DNA of 64,000 nt from Puniceibacterium antarcticum (GTDB lineage Bacteria > Pseudomonadota > Alphaproteobacteria > Rhodobacterales > Rhodobacteraceae): NCBI RefSeq assembly GCF_002760615.1, contig NZ_AWWI01000096.1, positions 1 to 64,000 on the forward strand. The letters run 5' to 3'. The notes beneath the pieces are model-generated. The model was given only the letters and a program-made list of their open reading frames with translations. It was not told the DNA's origin and ran no database searches. The position numbers were made by a program, and so were the translations under genes. Position 1 is the stretch's first letter. Every line of letters begins with the position of its first letter. Positions 9,098 through 16,976 of this stretch are shown here, in pieces.

Positions 9098-10474
9098 ATG
9101 AACTCTGTCCCGAAAGTGCACATGATGGATTCCGTTTATAACCGCTATGCCAGCCGCGCAACGCCGCGCTACACCAGTTATCCCACAGCGCCGCATTTTC
9201 AGAAGGGCTTTGCCGAAACGCGGTATCGTGACTGGCTGTCCGATCTTGATGTGAACGATCCGATCTCTCTTTACCTGCACGTGCCATTCTGCCGCCAGAT
9301 GTGCTGGTATTGCGGTTGCAACATGAAGCTGGCGTCGCGTTACGGACCCGTCGCAGACTATGCGCAGATGCTGCGCAAAGAGGTGGCGCTGACCGCCGAA
9401 GCGCTGCCTGGACGCATGACCATATCACACCTGCATTGGGGCGGCGGGACCCCCACGGCGCTGTCACCCGACGACCTGCAAGGTCTGATGCAGGATGTAC
9501 GAGCGCGCTGGGTTTTTACCCCGGATGCCGAGATCGCGATCGAAAGTGATCCGCGCACCCTGACTGCGGAAATGGCGGCGCGGATTGGTGAACTTGGGTT
9601 CAACCGCGCCAGCTTTGGCGTTCAGGAATTCAACATGCATGTGCAAAAGGCCATCAATCGCGTGCAACCCCCTGACATGGTGCGCAGATCCGTTGAACAA
9701 CTGCGTGCGGCCGGCGTGTCGGGAATAAACTTTGACCTGATCTATGGCCTGCCCTTTCAGACCGCTGCGAACCTTTTGGAAACCGTGAAGCTCAGTGCGG
9801 CCATGCGTCCCGACCGCGTTGCCCTGTTTGGCTATGCTCATGTGCCATGGATGGCCAAGAACCAGCGCATGATCAAAGACGCCTCCTTGCCTGGTGCAGA
9901 GGAACGTGCCGCACAAGCCGCAGCGGCGGCAGAAGCCATGGTGGCAGAAGGTTACATCGCGATTGGTCTTGATCACTTTGCACTGCCTGCAGACGCCTTG
10001 GCGGTTGCTGCGCACGCAGGCCAGTTGCGGCGTAACTTTCAGGGCTATACGACAGATCAGGCCGAAACTTTGATCGGCATGGGTGCCACGTCAATCGGGC
10101 GCACGCCATCCGGCTATGTGCAGAACATCACGGAAATAGGTGCCTGGTCCCGTGCCGTATCCAACGGGCACTTGCCTGTCGCAAAAGGCCTGCCCTTTGT
10201 GCAGGATGACCGCTTGCGGGGGGAAGTGATTGAACGCTTGATGTGTGACGGCCACGTCGATGCTGTGGCCGTCGGACAAGAACACAACGCCCCCGAGGGA
10301 TGGTGGTGTGATGCCTTTCACCGCCTTGAGGAAATGCAAGCCGACGGTCTTTTGACCCTTTGCCAAGGAAAGGTTCAGATGACGTCCCGAGGTCGCCCGC
10401 TGGTACGCATCGCAGCTGCGGCCTTTGATGTCTATCTGCAGGACAGTGTAGCACGCCATTCTGTTGCGGTTTGA
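9098..10474 (+). CDS. hemN: Oxygen-independent coproporphyrinogen III oxidase
   Basis: A radical SAM enzyme that decarboxylates coproporphyrinogen III to protoporphyrinogen IX without oxygen during haem (and bacteriochlorophyll) synthesis. The 4Fe-4S motif C-x3-C-x2-C is seen in FCRQMCWYCGCN, preceded by the family hallmark PRYTSYPTAPHF. HWGGGTPTAL and FNRASFGVQEF are further SAM-site motifs, and YGLPFQT and LDHFALP are conserved in true HemN rather than HemW. The length of 458 residues is normal for HemN. The start may be ATG 9098 or, slightly later, ATG 9122. An FNR-type box upstream supports low-oxygen induction. Confidence 0.93.
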   Translation: MNSVPKVHMMDSVYNRYASRATPRYTSYPTAPHFQKGFAETRYRDWLSDLDVNDPISLYLHVPFCRQMCWYCGCNMKLASRYGPVADYAQMLRKEVALTAEALPGRMTISHLHWGGGTPTALSPDDLQGLMQDVRARWVFTPDAEIAIESDPRTLTAEMAARIGELGFNRASFGVQEFNMHVQKAINRVQPPDMVRRSVEQLRAAGVSGINFDLIYGLPFQTAANLLETVKLSAAMRPDRVALFGYAHVPWMAKNQRMIKDASLPGAEERAAQAAAAAEAMVAEGYIAIGLDHFALPADALAVAAHAGQLRRNFQGYTTDQAETLIGMGATSIGRTPSGYVQNITEIGAWSRAVSNGHLPVAKGLPFVQDDRLRGEVIERLMCDGHVDAVAVGQEHNAPEGWWCDAFHRLEEMQADGLLTLCQGKVQMTSRGRPLVRIAAAAFDVYLQDSVARHSVAV

Positions 10475-10522
10475 ATGTTGACTCGGAACTTGCTTTGCTA
10501 TGAGCACTTCGGCGCGAACTTG

Positions 10523-10547
10523 GCGTAGGTGGTCTTAAGGCCTACGC
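10523..10547 (+). terminator. Hairpin after hemN
   Basis: Arms GCGTAGG (10523-10529) and CCTACGC (10541-10547) flank an 11-base loop about 50 bases after the hemN stop. There is no strong T-run, so termination is only inferred. Confidence 0.4.
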
Positions 10548-10750
10548 ATTAGAGGTTCGGTTGATGGCTCTAAAACAGCTGCTGCAAGCCGAGCAGTGTA
10601 ACAACGCCGATTTCGCGGCTGGTTCCCCGCAGCAGAAAACGCGGACTTGAAAGGCTTTCTCGAGAAAAGATTCCGAACGGCGGATGGCGGTATAGCCAAC
10701 CTGATCCTCTCCGGAGGTATCCTCAGCAACCTGCGCGAACTAGAGCCAGT
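10548..10750. other. Degenerate sequence between hemN and transposase debris
   Basis: No intact gene is visible. Short open stretches on both strands show no recognisable motif. Together with the IS3-like fragment that follows, the stretch is best read as decayed mobile-element DNA. Confidence 0.4.
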
Positions 10751-10921
10751 GTCATTCTGAAGTCAAAGACGGTCGATGTGCGCGGCACACTCACCGGCAT
10801 TGTTGAAGAAACGCCTGAGTTCAACAACAGGCGCCTGCTTGGCCCCATCGGAAAAATTCCGCAAGCAGAGGCTGAAGAGAACTTCGATGCACAGCGTGAC
10901 GTCCTCGAAATGCTCGCATGA
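10751..10921 (+). pseudogene. IS3-family transposase C-terminal fragment
   Basis: An open stretch ends in EFNNRRLLGPIGKIPQAEAEENF and then a TGA at 10919-10921. The pattern NRRLL-x-PIG-x-IPPAEAE-x-x-(F/Y) is the conserved end of many IS3-group OrfB integrases. Only about the last 35 residues are recognisable, with no DDE core, so it is a remnant. It lies directly beside the truncated last gene of the exb operon and may mark the event that removed the rest of that gene. Confidence 0.55.
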
Positions 10922-11014
10922 AATGAACCTAACGGTCTCCGATGAAACCGAAGCGGTTCAGGCCGACATATTCGCAAAGCTCCCAAGCTGGGCTTCTTGT
11001 CTGCCTTGATAGCT

Positions 11015-11152
11015 TTAAATATCCAGAAGTGTTTGCGGAAAGATGCTGTAGGCCAGCGCACCGTACACAGTTCCGGCCACGGCAAGAGCCACAACTTTCG
11101 TTGCTTCGGACGTGCCGGTTTCGGACATCTGGCGCTGGCGCGCAATACTCAT
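11015..11152 (-). pseudogene. 45-codon stub in the tonB position of the exb operon
   Basis: The ATG (11152-11150) overlaps the stop of the second exbD as ATGA, which shows translational coupling. The product is MSIARQRQMSETGTSEATKV followed by a hydrophobic stretch VALAVAGTVYGALAYSIF, ending at a TAA at 11015-11017. A short cytoplasmic tail and a single membrane anchor are what the N-terminus of a TonB-type energy transducer looks like. A TonB gene would be expected here after exbB-exbD-exbD. The proline-rich linker and C-terminal domain are absent and IS3-like debris lies just beyond. A genuine small membrane protein is possible. Confidence 0.5.
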
Positions 11153-11550
11153 TTCAGACCCCGCTCCGTTATCACCACCACGCGAGTGGCGCCCGCTGCC
11201 CGGAGCTTGGCTGCAAGGGCAACCAGATCATTGGCCGAGAGCTCGCGGTCAGGCACGATCCGCGCGACCGGGCCTGCCTGCTCGGTGAGCGCACCCTTTG
11301 ACTGCAACTCCATGAAAGCTTCGGGAGAGGCGATGTCCTCTCCCCGATAGCTCAGCCGTCCGTCCGCATGAACAACCAGCGTATCCGGTGGCGCGCGCCC
11401 GTCCAGATCTTTGGTCTGAACAAGATTTAGGGCATTGTCGAGCGGCTGTGCAAGCGTTCCGGCCACCATGAAGAAGACCAACATGAGAAAGACTATGTTG
11501 ATAAGCGCAATGGTGGGTTCGCCCTTGGTTGTGCGCGATATCCGCCTCAT
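11149..11550 (-). CDS. ExbD/TolR-family biopolymer transport protein (second copy)
   Basis: A 133-residue ExbD-like protein: a short cytoplasmic N-terminus (MRRISRTTKGEPTIALINIV), one membrane helix LINIVFLMLVFFMVAGTL, then a periplasmic domain. In most ExbD/TolR proteins the helix begins with a proton-carrying Asp (xxDVxFxLLxFF). Here the corresponding position reads ALINIVFLMLVFF with Asn, so this copy may not carry protons and may act as the heterodimer partner of the first copy. It overlaps its neighbour upstream by 4 bases. Confidence 0.85.
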   Translation of the reverse strand: MRRISRTTKGEPTIALINIVFLMLVFFMVAGTLAQPLDNALNLVQTKDLDGRAPPDTLVVHADGRLSYRGEDIASPEAFMELQSKGALTEQAGPVARIVPDRELSANDLVALAAKLRAAGATRVVVITERGLK

Positions 11551-11945
11551 GACGACCCTTCCAGAATCACCGGCGCAATTCCCGCAACACCCCGGATCGC
11601 AACAAGAAGATCCATCAGCCTTTGCGAAGTGACACCGTCGCGCAGCGCCACCAGAACCGAGCGCGGCGTCGTGATGTCTGCGTCGTCGCCCAGTTGCCCG
11701 CGCAATGCCTCTGCAACCATATCCAGAGCAAAAGTCTGACCATTCACGCTCACCTCCTCCCCGGACAGCCGCAGGAAAAGCGGCGGCGCATCGCTTTTCG
11801 CGCCAGAGGAATGAGCCGAAGCTGTCAGTTCCACTTCGGAGAATTTTGAAAAGGTGGATGTCAGCATGAAGAACAGCAGCAGCAGGAAAATGACGTCGAT
11901 CAGCGAGGTCATGGAAAGCTTGCGGCGCGCGCCAGGCTTACGCAT
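11547..11945 (-). CDS. ExbD/TolR-family biopolymer transport protein (first copy)
   Basis: A 132-residue ExbD-like protein. The N-terminal MRKPGARRKLSMTSLIDVIFLLLLFFMLTSTF contains the canonical helix with the proton-carrying Asp in LIDVIFLLLLFF, followed by a periplasmic domain. ATG 11945 is chosen because it places this standard N-terminus first; it overlaps the 3' end of exbB by 8 bases. With ExbB it forms the proton-driven motor in the inner membrane that energises outer-membrane uptake. Confidence 0.88.
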   Translation of the reverse strand: MRKPGARRKLSMTSLIDVIFLLLLFFMLTSTFSKFSEVELTASAHSSGAKSDAPPLFLRLSGEEVSVNGQTFALDMVAEALRGQLGDDADITTPRSVLVALRDGVTSQRLMDLLVAIRGVAGIAPVILEGSS

Positions 11946-12573
11946 GGCATGCCGCCGATTTTGCTGACTCAACAGGCAAACCTTCAACCTGGGCGAGCAG
12001 GATCTTCGGAATAGCCCGCAGTGCCAAGACGCGTTCAGCATCCATACGGCCTTCGAACCAGCTGAGGATCAGCGCGGTCGGCATGGCAACGGCAAACCCC
12101 ACCGCGGTGGTCAGCAGCGCCACGAAGTTTCCACCAGCATGGATAGACGGATCTACCTGCGCTCCAGCGCGATGATGCGCCTGAAATGTAGAAATCATGC
12201 CGAAAAGCCCCATAAGCGGTGCAAGCGGCGCCGCTGAATCCAGAAACCGCATCCCCCGTTCGAGCCGGGCGAATCGGCTTTCGGCCTCAACCCTTTGCGC
12301 CGCCTCTGCATTAGATTTGAACGCCATGGCAATCACCGGCGGGAGGTAGCTTCTGGAGCGATCCAGCGCCGCGCGTGCAGGGCTGTGCTCGCACGGATCC
12401 CATGCCGCGACCGATTCCAGAAGCCCCTTATAGCGTCCGACCCAGACACCCGCGAATTGCCATATCTTGCAAAGTACCACCGTCAGAGTCAGGATCGACA
12501 CCGCAATCAGCAGCAGGACAACCGGACCACCCAGTGCATAGATCTTTTGGTAGAGTGTGAAGAGTTGGGTCAA
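11938..12573 (-). CDS. exbB: MotA/TolQ/ExbB proton channel family protein
   Basis: A 211-residue inner-membrane protein with three predicted helices. It has an N-terminal VVLLLIAVSILTLTVVLCKIW, a cytoplasmic loop with RFARLERGMRFLDSAAPLAPLMGLFGMISTF (the conserved family block around helix 2) and a third helix ALLTTAVGFAVAMPTALILSWF. The start appears to be TTG 12573, overlapping the TGA of the preceding secreted-protein gene. It should form the motor pentamer around the two ExbD proteins. Confidence 0.88.
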   Translation of the reverse strand: MTQLFTLYQKIYALGGPVVLLLIAVSILTLTVVLCKIWQFAGVWVGRYKGLLESVAAWDPCEHSPARAALDRSRSYLPPVIAMAFKSNAEAAQRVEAESRFARLERGMRFLDSAAPLAPLMGLFGMISTFQAHHRAGAQVDPSIHAGGNFVALLTTAVGFAVAMPTALILSWFEGRMDAERVLALRAIPKILLAQVEGLPVESAKSAACHA

Positions 12574-13004
12574 CCCGTCACCTTGATCGTCGTGCGGCTG
12601 TTGAGTTGCAGGCCGCTTTCACAGGCTGTGGCGTCCATATCTTCTGCCTCGCAGGTGTTGACGCCGTTGAAGAGGATCTGACCAAGGTATTCGCAGCGTG
12701 TCCCGGACACGACGAACTGACGCACACGTGGTCGCCCGGCAGGAAGCGCGCCAAAATCGAACAGTGTCAATCGATCAACCTGTCCCTGCGCATCGAACAG
12801 AACTGTTTCAAAGACCGCTTTCAAGATGTCAGAGCCACGTCCGTTAATAACCAGAAAAGACAATTTGCAACTCTGTTCTTCGGACTGGGCTGCGTTCAGT
12901 TCCATCGACAGATGTGCCCCTGCTGGTTCTTGCGCAAATGCGGTGGGGGAGAGGGAGAGAGCTGTAACGCCAACTAACAGGTATCTGAGAATAAGAGTTT
13001 TCAT
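12570..13004 (-). CDS. Conserved secreted protein of unknown function, first gene of the exb operon
   Basis: A 144-residue protein with a Sec signal peptide (MKTLILRYLLVGVTALSLSPTAFAQ) and a mature part with four cysteines, probably forming two disulfides. Recognisable stretches are CKLSFLVINGRGSDILKAVFETVLFD and RVRQFVVSGTRCEYLGQILFNGV. I do not recognise a named family. Its gene overlaps exbB by 4 bases, so it is translated together with the motor and probably acts in the periplasm with it. No function is assigned. Confidence 0.75.
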   Translation of the reverse strand: MKTLILRYLLVGVTALSLSPTAFAQEPAGAHLSMELNAAQSEEQSCKLSFLVINGRGSDILKAVFETVLFDAQGQVDRLTLFDFGALPAGRPRVRQFVVSGTRCEYLGQILFNGVNTCEAEDMDATACESGLQLNSRTTIKVTG

Positions 13005-13444
13005 GGAATGTGGCTCTTTTTTTCTACTTGGGCGCCGCTGCGCAGTTCAACAGTAAGCAACGGCCCGATGAAGCATTTCGGATCGCTGAGAATGAAGCAC
13101 GATTCGTGAGAAAGAGCAATTACTGATAAAAAGAGTCAGGATTTACTTGCCTCCGGTTTGAGCGCCCTTGATGTGTGTTTCGCCCTGGACGGGCAGAATG
13201 GCCTGAACGGCAGATCGCAAAACGTATGGCTTACTCTGATGGTCGATTGTGCAGTCCGCGCTCCTCAGTGGCCAGAAAGAACTCTTGGCCAACTCTGACA
13301 TCCGCGTGCTTGTCGGTCACGTGCAAGAGCCCCAAACAGGGAATCTGCAAAGGCCGCTCTTGAATTGGCCTTATAAGGCGGCCCACTATAAAATCTGCCC
13401 CATACCAATGACGTAAGAACAGCGTCTGACGGCGGGGCGTCGAC
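13005..13444. other. Intergenic region between divergent exb operon and MocR gene
   Basis: No gene is supported in these 440 bases; short open frames on both strands lack motifs. The stretch must contain the promoters of both flanking units and includes a 12-bp palindrome at 13368-13379. Confidence 0.5.
13368..13379. promoter_or_regulatory. Palindrome GCCTTATAAGGC upstream of the MocR gene
   Basis: A perfect 12-bp palindrome lies 66 bases before the GTG of the MocR-type regulator, close to an AT-rich stretch (ACTATAAAAT) that could be a -10 region. An autoregulatory site is possible but unproven. Confidence 0.35.
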
Positions 13445-14965
13445 GTGACAAAAAGGACAGCAATCGTGGTAAAATATCCCGGCGGTGCGCTTATCCCGTT
13501 GCTCCACGTAGATCGGCGGGAACATGGCTCGATCCGTATCCAGCTCGTCTGTGCTCTGCGCAAGATGATCGTCGAAGGCGATCTGGCTGCGGGACAAAGA
13601 CTGCCGTCCAGCAGGATATTGGCGCGGGATCAGGGCGTTTCGCGCACTACCGCGATCAATGTATACGAACAGCTCACCTCGGAAGGGCTAATATTTTCGC
13701 GAGTCGGCGCAGGGGCCTTTGTCAGCGAGGTGCTTGAAAAGGAAAGGCCAAGCATTCCTGCCCTCAATGACCAGGAGGTTGGCGCGATCAAGCCCCGTGT
13801 CGCAGAGTTGAGCCAGCACGCCTCCGAGCAGTATTTCCCGCGCCTGTCGCATCCCGAAAACCCACGCGCCTTCATCACCGGCATTGCCGCGTTCGACCAG
13901 TTTCCCATGGCGCTCTGGTCAAAACTCAACGCTCAGTTCTGGCGCAAGCCGCGCAATGCGGTTTTGGGCTATCCCGATGCCGCAGGCCTGTCCGAGCTGC
14001 GGCGCGCCGTCACGGTCCATTTGCGGGCCAACCGCGGCATTGTCTGCGACGCCGAGCAGGTGTTCATCTTCAATGGCGCGCAAGATGCCTTTAACCGGAT
14101 CGGAAACATGCTGCTCAACCCGGGGGATCGCGTCTGGTTCGAAAATCCCGGACCGATCGGCGCGCGTAACAGCCTAATCACCAGTGGCGCAGAGCTAGTC
14201 CCGGTCCCGATTGACGACGAAGGTCTGGACGTTGCCGAAGGGCTGCGCCTGTCGCCGGAATTCCGACTTGCCTTTGTGACGCCCGCGCATCAGCATCCGC
14301 TTGGCGTGACCATGTCCCTGCGTCGCCGTTTCGAGCTGCTGGACGCTGCGAGTCAGAATGGCGCCTGGGTGCTTGAGGATGATTACGTGGGCGAGTTTCG
14401 GTATTCCGGCCCGCCGCCGCCCACCCTGAAAAGCGTCGATACAACCGGCCGGGTGATCTATGTCGGCACGTTTTCTAAGTCGATGTTTGCGGCCCTGCGT
14501 CTGGGTTATGTGGTCGCCCCGAGCGAGCTTGCACCGGTCTTTCGCCGGATCGCCGAGGCCACGATGCAGGGCGCGCCGACCAGTTTGCAATCGGTCATGG
14601 CGCGTTTCATCACAGAGGGCCATTTCACGACCCACATCCGGCGCATGCGTCGGGTTTATGCAGAACGCCAGACAGCCCTGACCGAGGCGGCAGCGCAATA
14701 TCTGGGCGGCCTGATGACGGTCAACCCGACCGACACCGGGTTTCAGATGATCGGACATCTCGCCCAAGGACTTGATGAGGGGGAGCTTTGCGCGCGGTCG
14801 GCAGCACAGAACATCCTGATTTCACCAATCAGCCGATTTGCCATCACACCGGTGAAACAGCGCGGAGTCATCCTTGGTTTCAGTGCGGTATCGCCGCGAA
14901 ACATCGAGATTGGCGTAAAGGGCCTCGCGGCGATCCTTCGACAAATGCAGGCCGAGCAGGGCTAG
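13445..14965 (+). CDS. MocR/PdxR-type GntR transcriptional regulator with aminotransferase-like domain
   Basis: A 506-residue regulator. Residues about 25-95 form a GntR winged helix (GSIRIQLVCALRKMIVEGDLAAGQRLPSSRILARDQGVSR, split here only by reading), and the remainder is a fold-type I aminotransferase domain. That domain has the PLP-binding segment VIYVGTFSKSMFAALRLGYVV, including the Schiff-base Lys, and LEDDYVGEFRYSG with the PLP-pyridine Asp. Such proteins bind PLP and an amino compound to control metabolism of vitamin B6, GABA, taurine or ectoine. The start is a GTG at 13445; a later GTG at 13466 is possible. The gene is convergent with the GMC oxidoreductase, and the two stops share CTAG. 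Confidence 0.88.
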   Translation: MTKRTAIVVKYPGGALIPLLHVDRREHGSIRIQLVCALRKMIVEGDLAAGQRLPSSRILARDQGVSRTTAINVYEQLTSEGLIFSRVGAGAFVSEVLEKERPSIPALNDQEVGAIKPRVAELSQHASEQYFPRLSHPENPRAFITGIAAFDQFPMALWSKLNAQFWRKPRNAVLGYPDAAGLSELRRAVTVHLRANRGIVCDAEQVFIFNGAQDAFNRIGNMLLNPGDRVWFENPGPIGARNSLITSGAELVPVPIDDEGLDVAEGLRLSPEFRLAFVTPAHQHPLGVTMSLRRRFELLDAASQNGAWVLEDDYVGEFRYSGPPPPTLKSVDTTGRVIYVGTFSKSMFAALRLGYVVAPSELAPVFRRIAEATMQGAPTSLQSVMARFITEGHFTTHIRRMRRVYAERQTALTEAAAQYLGGLMTVNPTDTGFQMIGHLAQGLDEGELCARSAAQNILISPISRFAITPVKQRGVILGFSAVSPRNIEIGVKGLAAILRQMQAEQG

Positions 14966-16596
14966 CTCAGACCGGTGATGCGCGCCGCGTCTTGCAGGAT
15001 CATCTGAGCGCCTTTTTCACCCACCATCATTGAAGGGGCGTTGAGGTTGCCTGACGTGATGCGCGGAAAGATCGAGGCATCCACCACGCGCAGCCCGTCA
15101 AGCCCATGCACCCTGAGCCGCGCGTCGACAACTGCGCTTTCCTGTGCCGGCCCCATCGAACAGGTGCCGCAGGGGTGAAAGACCGTGCCGGTCCGCGCCC
15201 TGATATCGGCAATCATCTCTGCATCCGACGTGATCTGCGGCCCCGGTTTGAGCTCCTGCGCGATGATGTCCTGCATCGGTGCCGTGGCGGCGATCCGGCG
15301 CAGCATATTGCCGGCTTCCAGAAGCTCGCTCACATCCTCGTCGCAGCTGAGGTAATTCGGCACGATCTTTGGTGGCGCGGCGGGGTCGGCAGAGCGGATG
15401 TCAATAGATCCCCGGCTTTTGGGGTGACAATTTGAAACCCCCATCAGAAAGCCCGAAAAGACATCGGGACTCATCAGCGCCCGCTTGCCGGGTTGCGCGC
15501 GGGTGTAACTGACCGGTGAAAAGTACAACTGGATATTGGGACGGCTGTGAGCGGGGTTGGTGCGCACAAATCCACCCCCTTGATTGACACTCAGCGACAG
15601 GGGCCCTGTTCGGATCAGCACATATTGCAACCCGACGCGAAGCCGCCCCCACCACGGACGCAGCACATCATTAAGCGTCGGTTTTTTGCTTTTGTAGAGA
15701 TGATCAAAACCGACATGGTCCTGCAGGTTCTGACCAACCATCGGCGCAGCATGGAGCACATCAATGCCAAGCGGTTTGAGCGTGGCGGGATCTCCGATAC
15801 CAGAAAGCTGAAGGATCTGCGGTGAGTTTACCGCGCCGGCCGAAAGGATCACCTCTGCACGGGCAGTCACCTGCTTGACCTCAGTGCCCTGAAGATACTC
15901 CACGCCAACCGCGCGCTTGCCGCGAAACAGGATGCGGGTGACATGAGCCCGTGTCCTTACGTCGAGGTTGCGGCGCTTGCGGGCCGGCTGCAGATAGGCC
16001 GTTGCCGCAGAACACCTGAATCCGCGCCGCGTGGTGATCTGGTAGATGCCGACACCTTCCTGTGTCGCGCCGTTGAAATCGCTGTTGCGCGCGAGGCCCG
16101 CCGCTTCGGCCGCCGCAAGGTAATTTGCGCAGAGCGGGTGAACACTGTCTTCGATGTTGGAAACGGTCAGCGGCCCATCGCAACCGCGCCATTCATCCTC
16201 GCCTGCCAGATTGTCTTCCATTCGACGGTAAATCGGCAGCAGCTCGTCAAAAGACCAGCCCGGGTTGCCAAGGGCGGCCCAGTCATCGAAATCACCAGCC
16301 TGCCCGCGGATATAGACCATGGCGTTGATCGAACTCGATCCGCCCAACACCTTGCCCCGCGGCCAATATGCCGGTTTCCCGGTCGTGCCCGCATCCGGTT
16401 CGGTGCTGTATTTCCAGTTTAGCTTTGCGTCGTGAAAGGCCTTCCCGTAGCCGATGGGCATACGCACCCAAAAGTTGAGATCGCTGCCGCCAGCTTCGAG
16501 AAGCAAGACACGTGTTCCAGGATTTTCCGAAAGCCTGCTGGCAAGGACGCATCCGGCAGACCCTGCACCGATGATGACATAGTCAAAGCTGTCCAT
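14962..16596 (-). CDS. GMC-family FAD-dependent oxidoreductase (choline or alcohol dehydrogenase-like)
   Basis: A 544-residue flavoprotein. The dinucleotide-binding motif is YVIIGAGSAGCVLASRLSE at the N-terminus, followed by the GMC signatures WPRGKVLGGSSSINAMVYIRG and SAGAVNSPQILQLSGIG. The active-site His lies in TGTVFHPCGTCSMG, and SGNLNAPSMMVGEKGA supplies the second catalytic position. Such enzymes oxidise choline, polyethylene glycol or other alcohols; the substrate cannot be read from sequence. ATG 16596 is preferred because GGGAG precedes it at a good distance. A hypothetical alternative start at 16653 would add 19 residues. Confidence 0.9.
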   Translation of the reverse strand: MDSFDYVIIGAGSAGCVLASRLSENPGTRVLLLEAGGSDLNFWVRMPIGYGKAFHDAKLNWKYSTEPDAGTTGKPAYWPRGKVLGGSSSINAMVYIRGQAGDFDDWAALGNPGWSFDELLPIYRRMEDNLAGEDEWRGCDGPLTVSNIEDSVHPLCANYLAAAEAAGLARNSDFNGATQEGVGIYQITTRRGFRCSAATAYLQPARKRRNLDVRTRAHVTRILFRGKRAVGVEYLQGTEVKQVTARAEVILSAGAVNSPQILQLSGIGDPATLKPLGIDVLHAAPMVGQNLQDHVGFDHLYKSKKPTLNDVLRPWWGRLRVGLQYVLIRTGPLSLSVNQGGGFVRTNPAHSRPNIQLYFSPVSYTRAQPGKRALMSPDVFSGFLMGVSNCHPKSRGSIDIRSADPAAPPKIVPNYLSCDEDVSELLEAGNMLRRIAATAPMQDIIAQELKPGPQITSDAEMIADIRARTGTVFHPCGTCSMGPAQESAVVDARLRVHGLDGLRVVDASIFPRITSGNLNAPSMMVGEKGAQMILQDAARITGLS

Positions 16597-16976
16597 TCTG
16601 GTCTCCCGCATCCATTGTTTCATTTCAGCCTCCTTCGTATCAAAGGCTGTCATGCACCTTCAACTAATACGGTTGGACAGATCCAGTCGCGATCCATTCC
16701 GATAATGAGCGGATACCAATTCCAAGACGTGATCCGGCACATATCCCCCAGCCATCACCTGCGGAGTGTCGCAAAACAAAGGCCAGAAGACTCTTCTGCG
16801 ACACCTGGGACGTTACTAAGTCACAATTTCATGCAGCGTCTGGTATGCAATCCATTCGCTTCATTCATGATCACGCCTGGAGTTGCCCCTTTGTTGTGAA
16901 ACCTTTAGCAAGCAAATGATCGGCTTGGGTCGTCCGCCTTGGCAGGTGGACAGGCTGATATCTGAGGAGAGCGATC
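16597..16976. other. Divergent intergenic region between GMC oxidoreductase and MFS genes
   Basis: No gene is supported in these 380 bases. It contains the inverted repeat at 16766-16804 and a strong ribosome-binding sequence (GAGGAG at 16964-16969) in front of the MFS gene. Confidence 0.5.
16766..16804. repeat. Inverted repeat GTGTCGCA / TGCGACAC
   Basis: Perfect 8-bp arms at 16766-16773 and 16797-16804 are separated by 23 bases in the region between two divergent genes. It could be a split operator or a weak hairpin. Confidence 0.4.
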
